Translations under genes and position numbers: made by a program
Assembly: GCF_000827595.2 (NCBI RefSeq)
Contig: NZ_LN776178.1
Span: 124,001 to 188,000 of the forward strand
Source: Necropsobacter massiliensis
Lineage (GTDB): Bacteria; Pseudomonadota; Gammaproteobacteria; Enterobacterales; Pasteurellaceae
DNA length: 64,000 nt
Direction of reading: 5' to 3'
Shown: positions 35,222 to 44,866 of the stretch, piece after piece
Layout: each line of letters begins with the position of its first letter
How positions within the stretch are numbered: the stretch's first letter is position 1
The notes under the pieces: generated by a model
Told to the model about the DNA's origin: nothing
Database searches by the model: none
The model's input: the letters and a program-made list of their open reading frames with translations, nothing else

Positions 35222-36568
35222 ATGAAAAACATGTTAATTTTATCGTGTGCGCTGTTGTTGTCCGCCTGTAGTTTAGTGACTTATCAGCCGGTGGCGACCA
35301 TCAGTCGGGTTAATCCGCAGGCGGGCTATCGCACCCAAACCGCACTACAGAAGGATGACGGCAATCTGGTCGTGTTGGTCTTTTCTGGCGGTGGAAGCCG
35401 TGCTGCTGCGTTGGGGTACGGTATTTTGGAAGAATTTAAACGCACGCCGGTGCGTCGTAGCACGAAAGGGGATACCCTGCTAGACAATATTGATCTGGTG
35501 TACGGTGTGTCCGGCGGTTCGGTGCTGGCAACCTATTTTTCACTGGAAGGGCGCGATGTCGTGCCGAAATTTGAGGAAAATTTTCTGAAAAAGGACTTTC
35601 AGCGTGAAATTATCAGCCAGATTTTCTCCTTGTCCAATTTGCCGCGTTTGACCTCGCCGCAGTTCGGTCGCAGCGATTTGTTGCAGGAACAGTTCAATCT
35701 TGCGTTGTATAAAAAGAAAACTTTCGGTGATCTGGCAACACAGCGCAAGGGACCGTTTGCCATTATCAGCGCAACGGATATGAATGTGGGTCAAAAAGTA
35801 ACTTTTACGCAGGAATTTTTTGACGGCTTATGTTTGAATTTAAGCGATATGGAAATTGCCCGCGCGGTGGCGGCTTCCAGCGCGGTGCCGTTAGTGTTCA
35901 GTCCGCTGACTTTAAATAATAATGCCGGCAATTGTCATTTTTCCTCCGGGGCACTGGAACAGGTTATTGCCGCCAATAAAGATGAGCTGGCGCGAGCTAA
36001 GAATATCAATGAACTGAAGGCTGCCTTATCGTTGTACGGCGACAGCCGTGAGCGACCTTATATTCATTTGGTGGACGGCGGTTTAACCGATAATCTGGGA
36101 TTGGCGGGATTAATTGATATTTATGATGTGGCGGGGCAGGAGCTGATGTATCGCAAGGCGATAGCATCCGGGTTAAAGCGTATTGTTGTGATTAATGTCA
36201 ACGCCCAGAACGAAGTATCTAATGAAATTGATAAATCCGCTGATGTGCCGACCGCAGCTTATGTGATTAATACGGTGATTAATGTGCCGATTGATCGCAA
36301 CACACAAACCACGCTGCGCCGTTTTCGTGAGTTTACCGACAGCTGGAATCAGTTTATGCAAAAAGTACCGGCGGAAAAACGGGTCGAGCTGCATTTTGTC
36401 AGTCTGGGGCTGAAAGATTTACCCGAATCGGCGCTGAAAAAAGAGGTATTGAATATCAGCACCTCCTTTTATTTGCCCCGTTCGGATGTGAATAAACTGA
36501 AACAGGCGGCGCAACTGCTGTTACAGCATTCTGTCGAATATCGGGATACACTGAAAGCGTTGCAATAA
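35222..36568 (+). CDS. Patatin-like phospholipase lipoprotein
   Basis: A 448-residue lipoprotein (lipobox LSAC, Cys 16) with a patatin domain: oxyanion loop VFSGGGSRAAALG, nucleophile elbow GVSGGS and the catalytic Asp in HLVDGGLTDNLGL. It would be a Ser-Asp acyl hydrolase facing the periplasm or outer membrane. The substrate is unknown. It stands alone, between decayed DNA and the nlpD cluster. Confidence 0.9.
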   Translation: MKNMLILSCALLLSACSLVTYQPVATISRVNPQAGYRTQTALQKDDGNLVVLVFSGGGSRAAALGYGILEEFKRTPVRRSTKGDTLLDNIDLVYGVSGGSVLATYFSLEGRDVVPKFEENFLKKDFQREIISQIFSLSNLPRLTSPQFGRSDLLQEQFNLALYKKKTFGDLATQRKGPFAIISATDMNVGQKVTFTQEFFDGLCLNLSDMEIARAVAASSAVPLVFSPLTLNNNAGNCHFSSGALEQVIAANKDELARAKNINELKAALSLYGDSRERPYIHLVDGGLTDNLGLAGLIDIYDVAGQELMYRKAIASGLKRIVVINVNAQNEVSNEIDKSADVPTAAYVINTVINVPIDRNTQTTLRRFREFTDSWNQFMQKVPAEKRVELHFVSLGLKDLPESALKKEVLNISTSFYLPRSDVNKLKQAAQLLLQHSVEYRDTLKALQ

Positions 36569-36587
36569 TTGCATGACGCTTGGCGGT

Positions 36588-36629
36588 AAAAGTGCGGTTG
36601 AAAATATGTTATTTTTTGACCGCACTTTG
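36588..36629. terminator. Uptake-signal pair between convergent lipoprotein genes
   Basis: Facing AAAGTGCGGT(T/C) signals with A/T tails. One arm encodes the last residues (QSAVKK) of the minus-strand lipoprotein, so the terminator and the coding end overlap. Confidence 0.78.
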
Positions 36630-37004
36630 TGCTTTTCTCAATGTCCAGCCCTGTCGAGTTTTCAGCAGGCGTATGTTTCCGTCATCAGAACCATAACCGC
36701 CTTTTACCGCCTGAAGTCGTGTGCCCGGCGGCAGATCGGCGGCAAAGAGTTCCGCTTCAGATTTATCTGCCGAGACGATGACATAAATTGCCAGCCCGGC
36801 GTTGTCTGGATCGGCTAAACGGATATCCGCCGCTGAAAAAGGCTGTACGCATTGCTGTTTCAGCACCGACCAGCTGTAACCGGCAGAGCCGATACAACCA
36901 TGCGCATCCCTGTCGGCGCCGGTTAACGGCGGATTATCGGATTGCGCTGTGCAGGCTGCGGTAAGCATTATGCCTGCAACGAGCGCGAGAAATCTGAGGT
37001 ACAT
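36609..37004 (-). CDS. Small lipoprotein of unknown function
   Basis: A 131-residue lipoprotein with lipobox LTAAC (Cys 18). The body has DRDAHGCIGSAGYSWSVLKQ with two cysteines that could pair, and a basic C-terminus. Its end lies in a shared terminator. It starts five bases after the nlpD stop on the same strand, so it is in the nlpD transcript. I do not recognise a defined family. Confidence 0.8.
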   Translation of the reverse strand: MYLRFLALVAGIMLTAACTAQSDNPPLTGADRDAHGCIGSAGYSWSVLKQQCVQPFSAADIRLADPDNAGLAIYVIVSADKSEAELFAADLPPGTRLQAVKGGYGSDDGNIRLLKTRQGWTLRKAQSAVKK

Positions 37005-37009
37005 CGTAA

Positions 37010-38248
37010 TTAACGTCTCGGTAAGTAACGTACTGGATCAACGGATTTGCCTTTGTAGCGGATTTCAAAGTGCAGTTTTACGCCATTGGTGCCGGAGCTG
37101 CCCATTTTGGCAATTTGCTGACCGGCTTTAACTTCCTGCTGATCTTTAACTAGAATGCTTTCGTTGTGTGCGTAAGCACTTAGGTAGTCGTCGTTATGTT
37201 TAATAATGATCAGGTTGCCGTAACCGCGTAATGCGTTGCCAGCATAAACCACGCGACCGGCTGCCGCCGCATTGACCGCCTGTCCGCGTGAACCGCTGAT
37301 GTCAATCCCTTTGTTGCCACCGTCAGAACTGGAGAAACCTTGTACGATGTTGCCGTTGGTCGGCCAGCGCCAGAGCACATTGGAGACTGCAGGCGCCACC
37401 ACGGTACTTTGCACCGGTACTGCCTGTGCGGTCGGTTGCGCCGGTGTCGTGTTGCTTGTCGGTAGAGCGGCAGTTTGCGTTAGCGGCGGATTGGTACCGG
37501 CGCCTGATTTAATCGGACCGATAATCGAGCCGTCAGAACCGTATTGTGTGCCGTTTGGTCCCGGTGTGTAAGTGACCGCTGGTTCGACCGGTTTAGCGAC
37601 TGCCTGTGTGGTGCTGGTTGCGGCTGCAACAGTCGGTGCTGCAACCGCCGCGGTATTGCTGTGATTGGTGATTTTTAAGGTTTGTCCGACACTTAAATTA
37701 TAGGGTTCGGACATATTATTTAAGGCGGCGAGTTCTTTGACGTCCATACCGGAAATATAAGCGATCAGGAACATGGTATCGCCTTTTCTGACAGTGTAGG
37801 TTTCGCCTTTATAAAAACCTTTGTCGATTTTACTGTAATCCGGCGCGTTAGTTTGCGGGTTGCGCGGAATTTCAAAATTCTGACTTGCCGGTTTTACCGC
37901 TGTCGTGCTGACCGCGGCGGTTTGGCGGTTTTGAGTCGGTTGTGCCACCGGTTGTTGCACTTGCGGCTGCGCCGGGGTTTGTAGCGCAGGTTGTATTTGA
38001 GGTTGTACCGCTTGGGTCTGTAATGCCGGTGCGGTTGTTGAAGTCACAGGCTGTACAGTCATACTTTCCGGCATGCTTTGCTGCTGAATCTGCGGATTCC
38101 AAGTATTATTATCGCCGTTACTATCCACCGGCTGCATCATGCCAGGGGTGAGTGCGTTATCGGCATTTTCGACCGGCGCGGGAGCATTCGAGCTACAAGC
38201 TGCCAGCACAGCAAGGCTGACAGGTAAAAGTAAAAAGGATTTGTTCAT
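37010..38248 (-). CDS. nlpD: Murein hydrolase activator NlpD/LppB
   Basis: Outer-membrane lipoprotein (lipobox LAAC) that activates the amidase AmiC in cell separation. It has 412 residues from ATG 38248. A long Gln/Pro/Thr-rich linker is followed by a LysM domain (YTVRKGDTMFLIAYISGMDV) and a C-terminal LytM/M23 domain. The zinc ligands are degenerate (NKGIDIS and KLHFEIR where an active enzyme has His), as in E. coli NlpD, so it is an activator and not an enzyme. The frame opens eight codons earlier at 38272, inside the upstream small gene's end. Confidence 0.94.
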   Translation of the reverse strand: MNKSFLLLPVSLAVLAACSSNAPAPVENADNALTPGMMQPVDSNGDNNTWNPQIQQQSMPESMTVQPVTSTTAPALQTQAVQPQIQPALQTPAQPQVQQPVAQPTQNRQTAAVSTTAVKPASQNFEIPRNPQTNAPDYSKIDKGFYKGETYTVRKGDTMFLIAYISGMDVKELAALNNMSEPYNLSVGQTLKITNHSNTAAVAAPTVAAATSTTQAVAKPVEPAVTYTPGPNGTQYGSDGSIIGPIKSGAGTNPPLTQTAALPTSNTTPAQPTAQAVPVQSTVVAPAVSNVLWRWPTNGNIVQGFSSSDGGNKGIDISGSRGQAVNAAAAGRVVYAGNALRGYGNLIIIKHNDDYLSAYAHNESILVKDQQEVKAGQQIAKMGSSGTNGVKLHFEIRYKGKSVDPVRYLPRR

Positions 38249-38264
38249 TTCTTTTTTCTTCCTT

Positions 38265-38456
38265 CTATTCATTCATATTTTCAGGCATTTGTTGTTTTTC
38301 GATGTGCGGCGACCAATCGGCATCCGCCACCGCGCCCGTTTCAGGCACTGGTTCCATTATTCCCGGAGGGAGGCTATTTTCATCAGGCGGCGTATCGGCG
38401 GATGAGCAAGCCGTAAGCGTTAAAAGTATAGACAACAAGAAACACAATTTATTCAT
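38265..38456 (-). CDS. Mini-lipoprotein, truncated NlpD N-terminal paralogue
   Basis: A 63-residue lipoprotein (lipobox LTAC) immediately upstream of nlpD. It aligns along its full length with the first ~65 residues of NlpD: ACSS, an EN..L.PGIM.PV block, then W-P-I-Q-MPE.M. It lacks the linker, LysM and LytM domains. It begins at ATG 38456 (a GTG two codons upstream is in frame) and stops 16 bp before the nlpD start. Most likely a partial tandem duplication that stayed open. Confidence 0.75.
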   Translation of the reverse strand: MNKLCFLLSILLTLTACSSADTPPDENSLPPGIMEPVPETGAVADADWSPHIEKQQMPENMNE

Positions 38457-38469
38457 TTTCACACCCGAA

Positions 38470-39045
38470 TTATCTTAAAATTAGATAAGCGATAACCGCC
38501 AGCGCAACCACCGACCAGCCGATAACCTCAATGGATTTGCGCAGTTTTGCGGCGAATTTTTCACCACCCCAAGCAGCCAGTTTCGCCACGATAAGGAATC
38601 TGGCGGCGCGAGAAACGAAGGCGGTAATCACAAAAGGTAAAAACGCCATTTGCATTACACCGGCGCAAATAGTGAATACTTTATAGGGGATCGGCGAAAA
38701 TCCAGCGACAAAAACCACCAGAATGCCCCATTGTTTAAACCATGAGATTGCCGTGTTCCAATGTGCCTGATAGCCCCATTGCTGAATATAGTGCTGCACG
38801 AAATCAAAGGCATAATAGCCTAGCGCATACCCGAGCATACCGCCGACAGCCGAGGCAACGGCGGTATATAGCGCGAATCTGACCGCACTTTTCGGTTTTG
38901 ACATGGACATCGGAATAAGCATCACATCCGGTGGAATCGGGAAAAATATTGCTTCAATAAAACTGACAAAGCTCAGCCAGAATGTCGCGTAGCGATGAGT
39001 TGACCATTGCATGGTTTTGTCATACATCGCACCAAAAATGTTCAA
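38470..39045 (-). CDS. yqaA: YqaA/DedA-like membrane protein
   Basis: SNARE-associated (VTT/DedA-like) inner-membrane protein, 191 residues, with FFPIPPDVMLIPMS, a glycine-rich GGMLGYALGYYAFD block and FSPIPYKVFTICAG. Relatives act in lipid scrambling or membrane homeostasis; YqaA itself is not well defined. TTG 39045 is chosen because GAGGAG lies 7 bases upstream; the open frame begins at another TTG (39060) that would overlap that ribosome site. Confidence 0.86.
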   Translation of the reverse strand: MNIFGAMYDKTMQWSTHRYATFWLSFVSFIEAIFFPIPPDVMLIPMSMSKPKSAVRFALYTAVASAVGGMLGYALGYYAFDFVQHYIQQWGYQAHWNTAISWFKQWGILVVFVAGFSPIPYKVFTICAGVMQMAFLPFVITAFVSRAARFLIVAKLAAWGGEKFAAKLRKSIEVIGWSVVALAVIAYLILR

Positions 39046-39081
39046 TGGATTTCTCCTCAATTTATTTGCGAAAGCGCAACA

Positions 39082-39822
39082 TTATTCACTTTTTAACCAA
39101 TCTTGTAAAGCGGCGATTGAGTGATAGGCTGTCATATCGGCTTGAAGTGGCGTGATTGCCACATAACCGTTTTTGACTGCATGAAAATCGGTACCGTCCC
39201 CTTCATTTTCCGCCAAACCGGATGGTCCGATCCAGTAAATATGTTCACCGCGCGGATCTTGTTGTTTGATCACTTCCGCAGCGGACGCGCGGTAGCCCAA
39301 GTGGCAGACTTTAATGCCTTTTAACTGATCATACGCAATGTCGGGTACGTTAATATTCAGGATTTCCCGGCTTTTCAGCAGTCGATTGTGCAATTTCGGC
39401 ACTAATTCGCAAACAACCTTGGCCGCAGTTTCATAATGCTGGCGACCGTCCAGCGATACGGCAATTGCCGGCAAGCCGAGATGACGTCCTTCCAGCGCGG
39501 CGGCGACGGTGCCAGAGTAAATTACATCATCCCCGAGATTGACCCCGGCGTTAATGCCCGAGACCACTAGATCCACCCGCCCGGATAAAAAACCGTTCAA
39601 TGCCAGATGTACACAATCCGCTGGCGTGCCGTTAATGCAGTAATCGCCGCTATCTAGTTTTAATGGGCGCAGCGGTTCGACCAAAGTCAGCGAGCTGGAG
39701 GCGGCGCTGCGGTTGCGATCCGGCGCCACGACCGTAACCTGTGCGATTTTTCGCAGTTCGTAGGCGAGGGCTTTGATCCCTTCGGCATGAATACCGTCGT
39801 CATTGGAAAGAAGTATATGCAT
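39082..39822 (-). CDS. surE: 5'/3'-nucleotidase SurE
   Basis: Survival protein; a metal-dependent nucleotidase/exopolyphosphatase of stationary phase. It has 246 residues with metal ligands in [12 protein letters not shown], the SSLT block ([12 protein letters not shown]) and [20 protein letters not shown]. Usual neighbour of truD and ispF. Confidence 0.96.
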   Translation of the reverse strand: MHILLSNDDGIHAEGIKALAYELRKIAQVTVVAPDRNRSAASSSLTLVEPLRPLKLDSGDYCINGTPADCVHLALNGFLSGRVDLVVSGINAGVNLGDDVIYSGTVAAALEGRHLGLPAIAVSLDGRQHYETAAKVVCELVPKLHNRLLKSREILNINVPDIAYDQLKGIKVCHLGYRASAAEVIKQQDPRGEHIYWIGPSGLAENEGDGTDFHAVKNGYVAITPLQADMTAYHSIAALQDWLKSE

Positions 39823-39885
39823 TGGGCTTATCCTTATTGTTTGTTGTTATTTTAGTGCGCTGATTTCGTCCGGCGGATATGGCCG

Positions 39886-40902
39886 CTATGCCGGTTCGTC
39901 AACTCGCACCAGTTCCCTGATTAAGGCGGTGGCGTAGCTGCCTGCCGGCAGATAAAAATGCAATTTCAGCCCCGCCGGATTAAATTCCCAGCTTAAATCC
40001 TGCGCCTGAATAATCATTGGACGGCGGGCGGGACTTACGCGCGCTTGTCGCATCAGCGCAAGGAGCGACTGATGCTGTTGCACAATGTCATGTTCTAGTG
40101 TCGTCGCAGGCGTTATGGAATCACCGATCAACGGCGCAGTGAGTAAAATATCCCGCTTTTTTAACCGCACTTCTAATGCCGCCAAGTCTTCTGCGTGATT
40201 TGCCGTGAAGTGACTGTGCGACCCCGCCAATTGTAGAATATCGCCGGGCAATATTTGATCAATCGTGTTTTGTGTGATCCGTGCCGAGACCACCTGATTA
40301 AAGACTTCGCTGCGGGCAGCAGAAAGATAAAAACTGCGCCGTTTGCGATCTTTTATATTGATTTCGCCGCTTGCCCAGCGTCGCGCCTGCGTTAAATTGT
40401 CTCCGTCACGACCGAAACGCTGCTCGGTAAAATAGTTGGGAAAACCGTGCTGGCGTACATTATTCAGTCGCCGGATTAATTCATCGCTGACGACTGCATT
40501 GCGCAGCAGAATATCGAACGCATTACCATCCAGACTGCCGATGCGGATTTTCCGATGATGGCGAGTAACCTGTAGAATTTCTACGCCTTCAAGCCGAAAG
40601 GTGCCAAAATCCGGTGTTGTTCGCCCGGGTATATGCAGACAGAACCATTGTTCCGTGACGGCATTACGATCCTTTAAGCCGGCATAACTCATATTTCGCG
40701 GCGCAATACCGGCAAATTGTGCCAGCTTTTCGCCGACGAACAGCGTGTTGCAGCCGGTTTTGCGGACTTTCAGCGCGACGAATTCTCCGTTGCCGGACAG
40801 GTCGTAGCCGAGTTGTTCTCGCACGATAAAATCCGAGGGTTGGGCTTTTAAAAGTGCGGTCTGTTTCGGTGCGGTTTTTTGTAAATACGCGAGCTCTGTC
40901 AT
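39886..40902 (-). CDS. truD: tRNA pseudouridine(13) synthase TruD
   Basis: Modifies U13 of tRNA-Glu. It has 338 residues from ATG 40902; catalytic Asp is in the [12 protein letters not shown] motif, and [15 protein letters not shown] and [16 protein letters not shown] are typical. An in-frame ATG two codons earlier (40908) touches the AAGGA site, so the inner ATG is preferred. It follows ispF by nine bases. Confidence 0.95.
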   Translation of the reverse strand: MTELAYLQKTAPKQTALLKAQPSDFIVREQLGYDLSGNGEFVALKVRKTGCNTLFVGEKLAQFAGIAPRNMSYAGLKDRNAVTEQWFCLHIPGRTTPDFGTFRLEGVEILQVTRHHRKIRIGSLDGNAFDILLRNAVVSDELIRRLNNVRQHGFPNYFTEQRFGRDGDNLTQARRWASGEINIKDRKRRSFYLSAARSEVFNQVVSARITQNTIDQILPGDILQLAGSHSHFTANHAEDLAALEVRLKKRDILLTAPLIGDSITPATTLEHDIVQQHQSLLALMRQARVSPARRPMIIQAQDLSWEFNPAGLKLHFYLPAGSYATALIRELVRVDEPA

Positions 40903-40911
40903 GCGCATTCC

Positions 40912-41388
40912 TTAGGATTTCACTAAAAGCGCCACCGCCTCGCAGGCAATGCCCTCGCCGCGACCAGTAAAACCGAGTTTTTCCGTAGTGGTCGCTTTCA
41001 CATTAACTTGCGTTATGTCGCAGGCAAGATCCTGTGCGATTGCTGCGCGCATGTTATCAATATGCGGGCGCATTTTCGGCGCTTGGGCGATAATGGTGAC
41101 ATCCACATTGCCGACGTGATAGCCGTTATCCTGAATGCGCCGATAGGCTTCACGCAATAGTGCGCGGCTGTCGGCGCCTTTATAGCGCATATCCGTATCG
41201 GGAAACAGTTTGCCGATATCGCCGAGAGCCGCGGCGCCTAACAGCGCGTCGGTCAGCGCATGCAGCGCCACATCGCCGTCGCTGTGTGCCAGCAACCCCC
41301 GTTCATAAGGAACGGTAACGCCGCCGATGATAAGTGGACCTGCTCCACCGAAGGCATGTACATCAAAACCGTGACCTATTCTTATCAT
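40912..41388 (-). CDS. ispF: 2-C-methyl-D-erythritol 2,4-cyclodiphosphate synthase
   Basis: MEP pathway enzyme forming MEcPP for isoprenoids. It has 158 residues from ATG 41388 (the frame is open to 41469). Zinc ligands are in [10 protein letters not shown] and [35 protein letters not shown] is the C-terminal signature. First gene of ispF-truD-surE; its usual partner ispD lies 5.3 kb away. Confidence 0.97.
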   Translation of the reverse strand: MIRIGHGFDVHAFGGAGPLIIGGVTVPYERGLLAHSDGDVALHALTDALLGAAALGDIGKLFPDTDMRYKGADSRALLREAYRRIQDNGYHVGNVDVTIIAQAPKMRPHIDNMRAAIAQDLACDITQVNVKATTTEKLGFTGRGEGIACEAVALLVKS

Positions 41389-41560
41389 AATATTGTTTCC
41401 GTATTCAGCTGAAATTCTGCCGATTATATCATTCATCAGGATGATGCTGAAAAAATAAATTATTCGCACATGAAAGTGAAAAATTGGCGCTTTATTTTTG
41501 ACTTAATTAATCACTGGCGTTACTATTACGCACCTTACTTTTTGCCTGGAGGAGCATATT

Positions 41561-42067
41561 ATGCCAATTTCTTTTTCTGAGCAGCAGCAATGTATTCGTG
41601 ATTTTGCTCGGGATAATCCGTCCATGCCGGTGGACAACATTATCTTGGTACGTTTGCTGCTGCATGTGAACGGGTTGTATTTGGAACATCGGAACCGGTT
41701 ATTAAAACAACATGGGCTGAACGATACGCTGTTTATGGCGCTGATTGTGCTGTATTGCCAGTCAGAACAGGCCTTGCAGCCTTCCCAGCTTAGTGAAATG
41801 TTGGGATTGTCACGTACCAATATTACCCGAGTTGCGGATGTGCTGGTCGAAAACGGTTGGGTCGAACGTGTGGCGCTGGAGAGCGACAGACGAGCATTTT
41901 TGCTGAAATTAACCGCACAGGGTGTTCGTTTTTTTGAGGAATTGTTGCCTAATCAATGGCATCGTTTGGATCAGATTTTTTCCGTTTTGAAACCGCAAGA
42001 GCATGTGGAACTAACTCATCTGCTGCTAAAACTTTCTACTCGCTTGGAACATCTGCAAAAAGCATAA
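41561..42067 (+). CDS. emrR: MarR-family repressor, EmrR/MprA-like
   Basis: A 168-residue winged-helix regulator: LSEMLGLSRTNITRVADVL is the recognition helix region and ESDRRAFLLKLT the wing. It resembles E. coli EmrR, which represses emrAB and is released by uncouplers and phenolic drugs. A strong GGAGGAG site precedes the ATG. It is followed by emrA after 15 bp, so it likely autoregulates the operon. Confidence 0.9.
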   Translation: MPISFSEQQQCIRDFARDNPSMPVDNIILVRLLLHVNGLYLEHRNRLLKQHGLNDTLFMALIVLYCQSEQALQPSQLSEMLGLSRTNITRVADVLVENGWVERVALESDRRAFLLKLTAQGVRFFEELLPNQWHRLDQIFSVLKPQEHVELTHLLLKLSTRLEHLQKA

Positions 42068-42082
42068 CATAAAAGGACGCTT

Positions 42083-43300
42083 ATGAACGAACCATCAAAA
42101 AATACGACTGCGGCAACCGCGGCAGTCAGTGCGGCGGGCGCGGCAGTTGCAAGCGGCAGCAATTCCACCGCTAAAAAGCAGAAACGACGGAAAGCCTTAG
42201 GCTATTTTGTATTTATTTTATTGCTTATTGCCATTGGCGTCGGGTTGTATTGGTTTTTCTTCGTTAAGGATTACGAACAAACCGAAGATGCTTATGTGGG
42301 CGGTAATCAGGTGATGATTTCTGCTCAGGTGAGCGGCAACATCGCAAAAATTCACGTGGATAATATGGATGTTGTGCGCGCCGGTGATGTACTGCTGGAA
42401 CTTGACGATGAAGACGCGCAGCTCAGTTTTGCGCAAGCGCAGAACAATCTGGCAAGTGCGGTGCGCCAAATCGAACAATTAGGTTATACGGTCAAACAGC
42501 TTGAAGCGGCAGTGAAAGCTAAAGCGATTGCGTTATCCAAAGCGCGCGGCGATTTGAATCGTCGTGAACAGCTGGATAAAAGCGGTGCGATTGACCGAGA
42601 AACACTGCACCATGCCAGAGATGCGGTTGTAAGCGCACAGGCGGAACTGGATGCGGCACAGAATCAATTGGCGGCAAATCAAGCGTTGCTGAAAGCGCTG
42701 CCGTTGACCGAACAGCCGGAAGTGCGGAAAGCGGCGAGCGCTTTAAAACAGGCATGGCTGAATTTACAACGGACGAAAATCGTTAGTCCGATTGACGGTT
42801 ATGTTGCCCGCCGCAGCGCGCAAGTGGGACAGAAAGCGGCTGTCGGTAGTGCATTAATGGCGGTGGTATCGCCGCGCCAGATGTGGGTGGATGCCAATTT
42901 TAAGGAAACCCAGCTGCGCAATATGCGGCTCGGTCAGCCGGTGGCGCTGGTGTTTGATTTATACGGCGATAAAGTGAAATTTAACGGTAAAGTCGCCGGT
43001 ATTGAAATGGGTACCGGTAGCGCCTTTTCGTTGCTGCCGGCGCAAAATGCCACCGGTAACTGGATTAAAGTGGTGCAGCGCGTACCGGTGCGAATTGAAC
43101 TGGATCCCGAGCAACTGGCGCAGCATCCGCTGCGCATTGGTTTGTCGGCAAGCGCAGAAGTGAATATTTCCGATAACAGCGGCGAAGTATTGCGTCGACA
43201 ACCGCACGCCGCCGTTCGCTACAGCACTGATGTGCTGAGATATGATCAAAGTGCGGTGGAAAAATTGATCGAAAATATTATTCGTGATAACCGAAATTAA
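42083..43300 (+). CDS. emrA: EmrA multidrug adaptor protein
   Basis: HlyD-type membrane fusion protein, 405 residues: an unusually Ala/Thr-rich cytoplasmic tail of about 45 residues, one membrane helix (about 46-66), the EQTEDAYVGGNQVMISAQVSG lipoyl start in part, a coiled-coil at about 110-220, and the closing KIVSPIDGYVARRSAQVGQ. It bridges EmrB to an outer-membrane channel. Confidence 0.94.
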   Translation: MNEPSKNTTAATAAVSAAGAAVASGSNSTAKKQKRRKALGYFVFILLLIAIGVGLYWFFFVKDYEQTEDAYVGGNQVMISAQVSGNIAKIHVDNMDVVRAGDVLLELDDEDAQLSFAQAQNNLASAVRQIEQLGYTVKQLEAAVKAKAIALSKARGDLNRREQLDKSGAIDRETLHHARDAVVSAQAELDAAQNQLAANQALLKALPLTEQPEVRKAASALKQAWLNLQRTKIVSPIDGYVARRSAQVGQKAAVGSALMAVVSPRQMWVDANFKETQLRNMRLGQPVALVFDLYGDKVKFNGKVAGIEMGTGSAFSLLPAQNATGNWIKVVQRVPVRIELDPEQLAQHPLRIGLSASAEVNISDNSGEVLRRQPHAAVRYSTDVLRYDQSAVEKLIENIIRDNRN

Positions 43301-43313
43301 GGTCGCTATCAAT

Positions 43314-44828
43314 ATGCAAAAATCTGTGCAGGGAATGGCGTTGGTGTTGATGACATTAGCGCTGTCGTTGGCGACCTTTATGCAGGTGTTGGACTCGACC
43401 ATTGCTAATGTTGCGATCCCGACTATCGCCGGTGATTTGGGCGCTTCGTCCAGTCAGGGTACTTGGGTTATCACCTCCTTCGGGGTGGCGAATGCGATTT
43501 CCATTCCGATTACCGGCTGGCTTGCCAAGCGTTTTGGCGAAGTGCGGTTGTTTTTAATTGCAACCGGGCTGTTCGTGTTTGCCTCTTGGCTGTGTGGCAT
43601 TTCCCATAGCCTTGAAATGCTGATTGTCTGTCGCGTCTTGCAGGGACTGGCGGCAGGCCCGGTGATTCCGCTGTCGCAAAGTTTATTATTGAATAATTAC
43701 CCGTCGGAGCGCCGCAGTATGGCACTGGCATTTTGGTCGATGACCGTGGTGGTGGCGCCGATTTTTGGTCCGATTTTGGGCGGTTGGATCAGTGACAATC
43801 TGCATTGGGGCTGGATTTTCTTTATTAACGTGCCTATCGGTTTGCTGGTAGTGTTTCTAACTTGGAAGGTGCTTGGTAAACGGGAAACGCAAACCCAGAA
43901 TCAGCCGATTGATATGGTCGGATTAGTGCTGCTGGTGGTCGGTGTCGGCTGCTTGCAGCTGATGCTCGATCAAGGCAGAGAGCAGGATTGGTTTAATTCT
44001 ACCGAAATTGTTGTGCTGACCGTGGTTTCCGCTATCGCGTTGACCGCGTTGGTTATCTGGGAACTCACCGATGATAACCCGGTGGTGGATATTTCTCTGT
44101 TTAAATCGCGTAATTTCAGTGTCGGCTGCTTATGTACCAGTCTGGCATTTTTGATTTATCTTGGTTCGGTGGTGCTGATTCCGCTGTTGTTGCAGCAGGT
44201 ATATGGCTATACCGCCACATGGGCGGGGCTTGCCGCCGCACCGGTGGGGCTGTTTCCGATTCTGCTGTCGCCGATTATCGGGCGTTTCGGCTATAAAATT
44301 GATATGCGGATTTTAGTGACCGTCAGTTTTATCGTATATGCGCTGACTTTTCACTGGCGCGCAGTCACGTTTGAACCCGGCATGGCGTTTGCGGACGTTG
44401 CGCTGCCGCAATTGGTGCAGGGGCTGGCAGTCGCCTGTTTCTTTATGCCGTTGACGACGATTACCTTGTCCGGTCTGCCGGCGCAGAAAATGGCTTCCGC
44501 CTCGAGCCTGTTCAACTTTCTGCGTACTCTGGCAGGATCGGTAGGCACATCGCTGACGACTTTTTTATGGTATGACCGTGAGGCGGTACATCATACGCAA
44601 TTAAGCGAGGTGATTAATCCTTATAATCCCAATGTGCAGGCGTATTATGAGCATATGTCGGCACTTGGTCTGAGCGACACGCAAACCTCGGTTTCCATTG
44701 CGCAGAAAATTACCGCACAAGGATTTATTATTGGGGCGAATGAAATTTTCTGGTTGTCCGCCGTTATGTTTATGTTATTGTTTATTATTGTCTGGTTTGC
44801 CAAACCGCCGTTCGGTAATCGGCATTAA
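43314..44828 (+). CDS. emrB: EmrB drug:proton antiporter
   Basis: DHA2-type major facilitator with 14 predicted helices, 504 residues. Motif D1 is seen in MQVLDSTIANVAIPTI, motif A-like GWLAKRFGEVRLF and motif C GPILGGWISDNLHW. Start ATG 43314 lies 14 bases after the emrA stop with an AAGG site; a GTG at 43284 inside emrA is less likely. Expels hydrophobic drugs together with EmrA and a TolC-like channel. Confidence 0.94.
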   Translation: MQKSVQGMALVLMTLALSLATFMQVLDSTIANVAIPTIAGDLGASSSQGTWVITSFGVANAISIPITGWLAKRFGEVRLFLIATGLFVFASWLCGISHSLEMLIVCRVLQGLAAGPVIPLSQSLLLNNYPSERRSMALAFWSMTVVVAPIFGPILGGWISDNLHWGWIFFINVPIGLLVVFLTWKVLGKRETQTQNQPIDMVGLVLLVVGVGCLQLMLDQGREQDWFNSTEIVVLTVVSAIALTALVIWELTDDNPVVDISLFKSRNFSVGCLCTSLAFLIYLGSVVLIPLLLQQVYGYTATWAGLAAAPVGLFPILLSPIIGRFGYKIDMRILVTVSFIVYALTFHWRAVTFEPGMAFADVALPQLVQGLAVACFFMPLTTITLSGLPAQKMASASSLFNFLRTLAGSVGTSLTTFLWYDREAVHHTQLSEVINPYNPNVQAYYEHMSALGLSDTQTSVSIAQKITAQGFIIGANEIFWLSAVMFMLLFIIVWFAKPPFGNRH

Positions 44829-44866
44829 CGCTCTCACCGGCACAACCTCTGCGTTGAGAGATGATC

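Noticed and set aside
37872-38102. Overlapping ORFs inside the Gln/Pro-rich linker of nlpD and inside tonB, exbB and groEL
   Set aside because: They are antisense or shifted readings of low-complexity or GC-biased coding sequence with no ribosome sites or recognisable domains.
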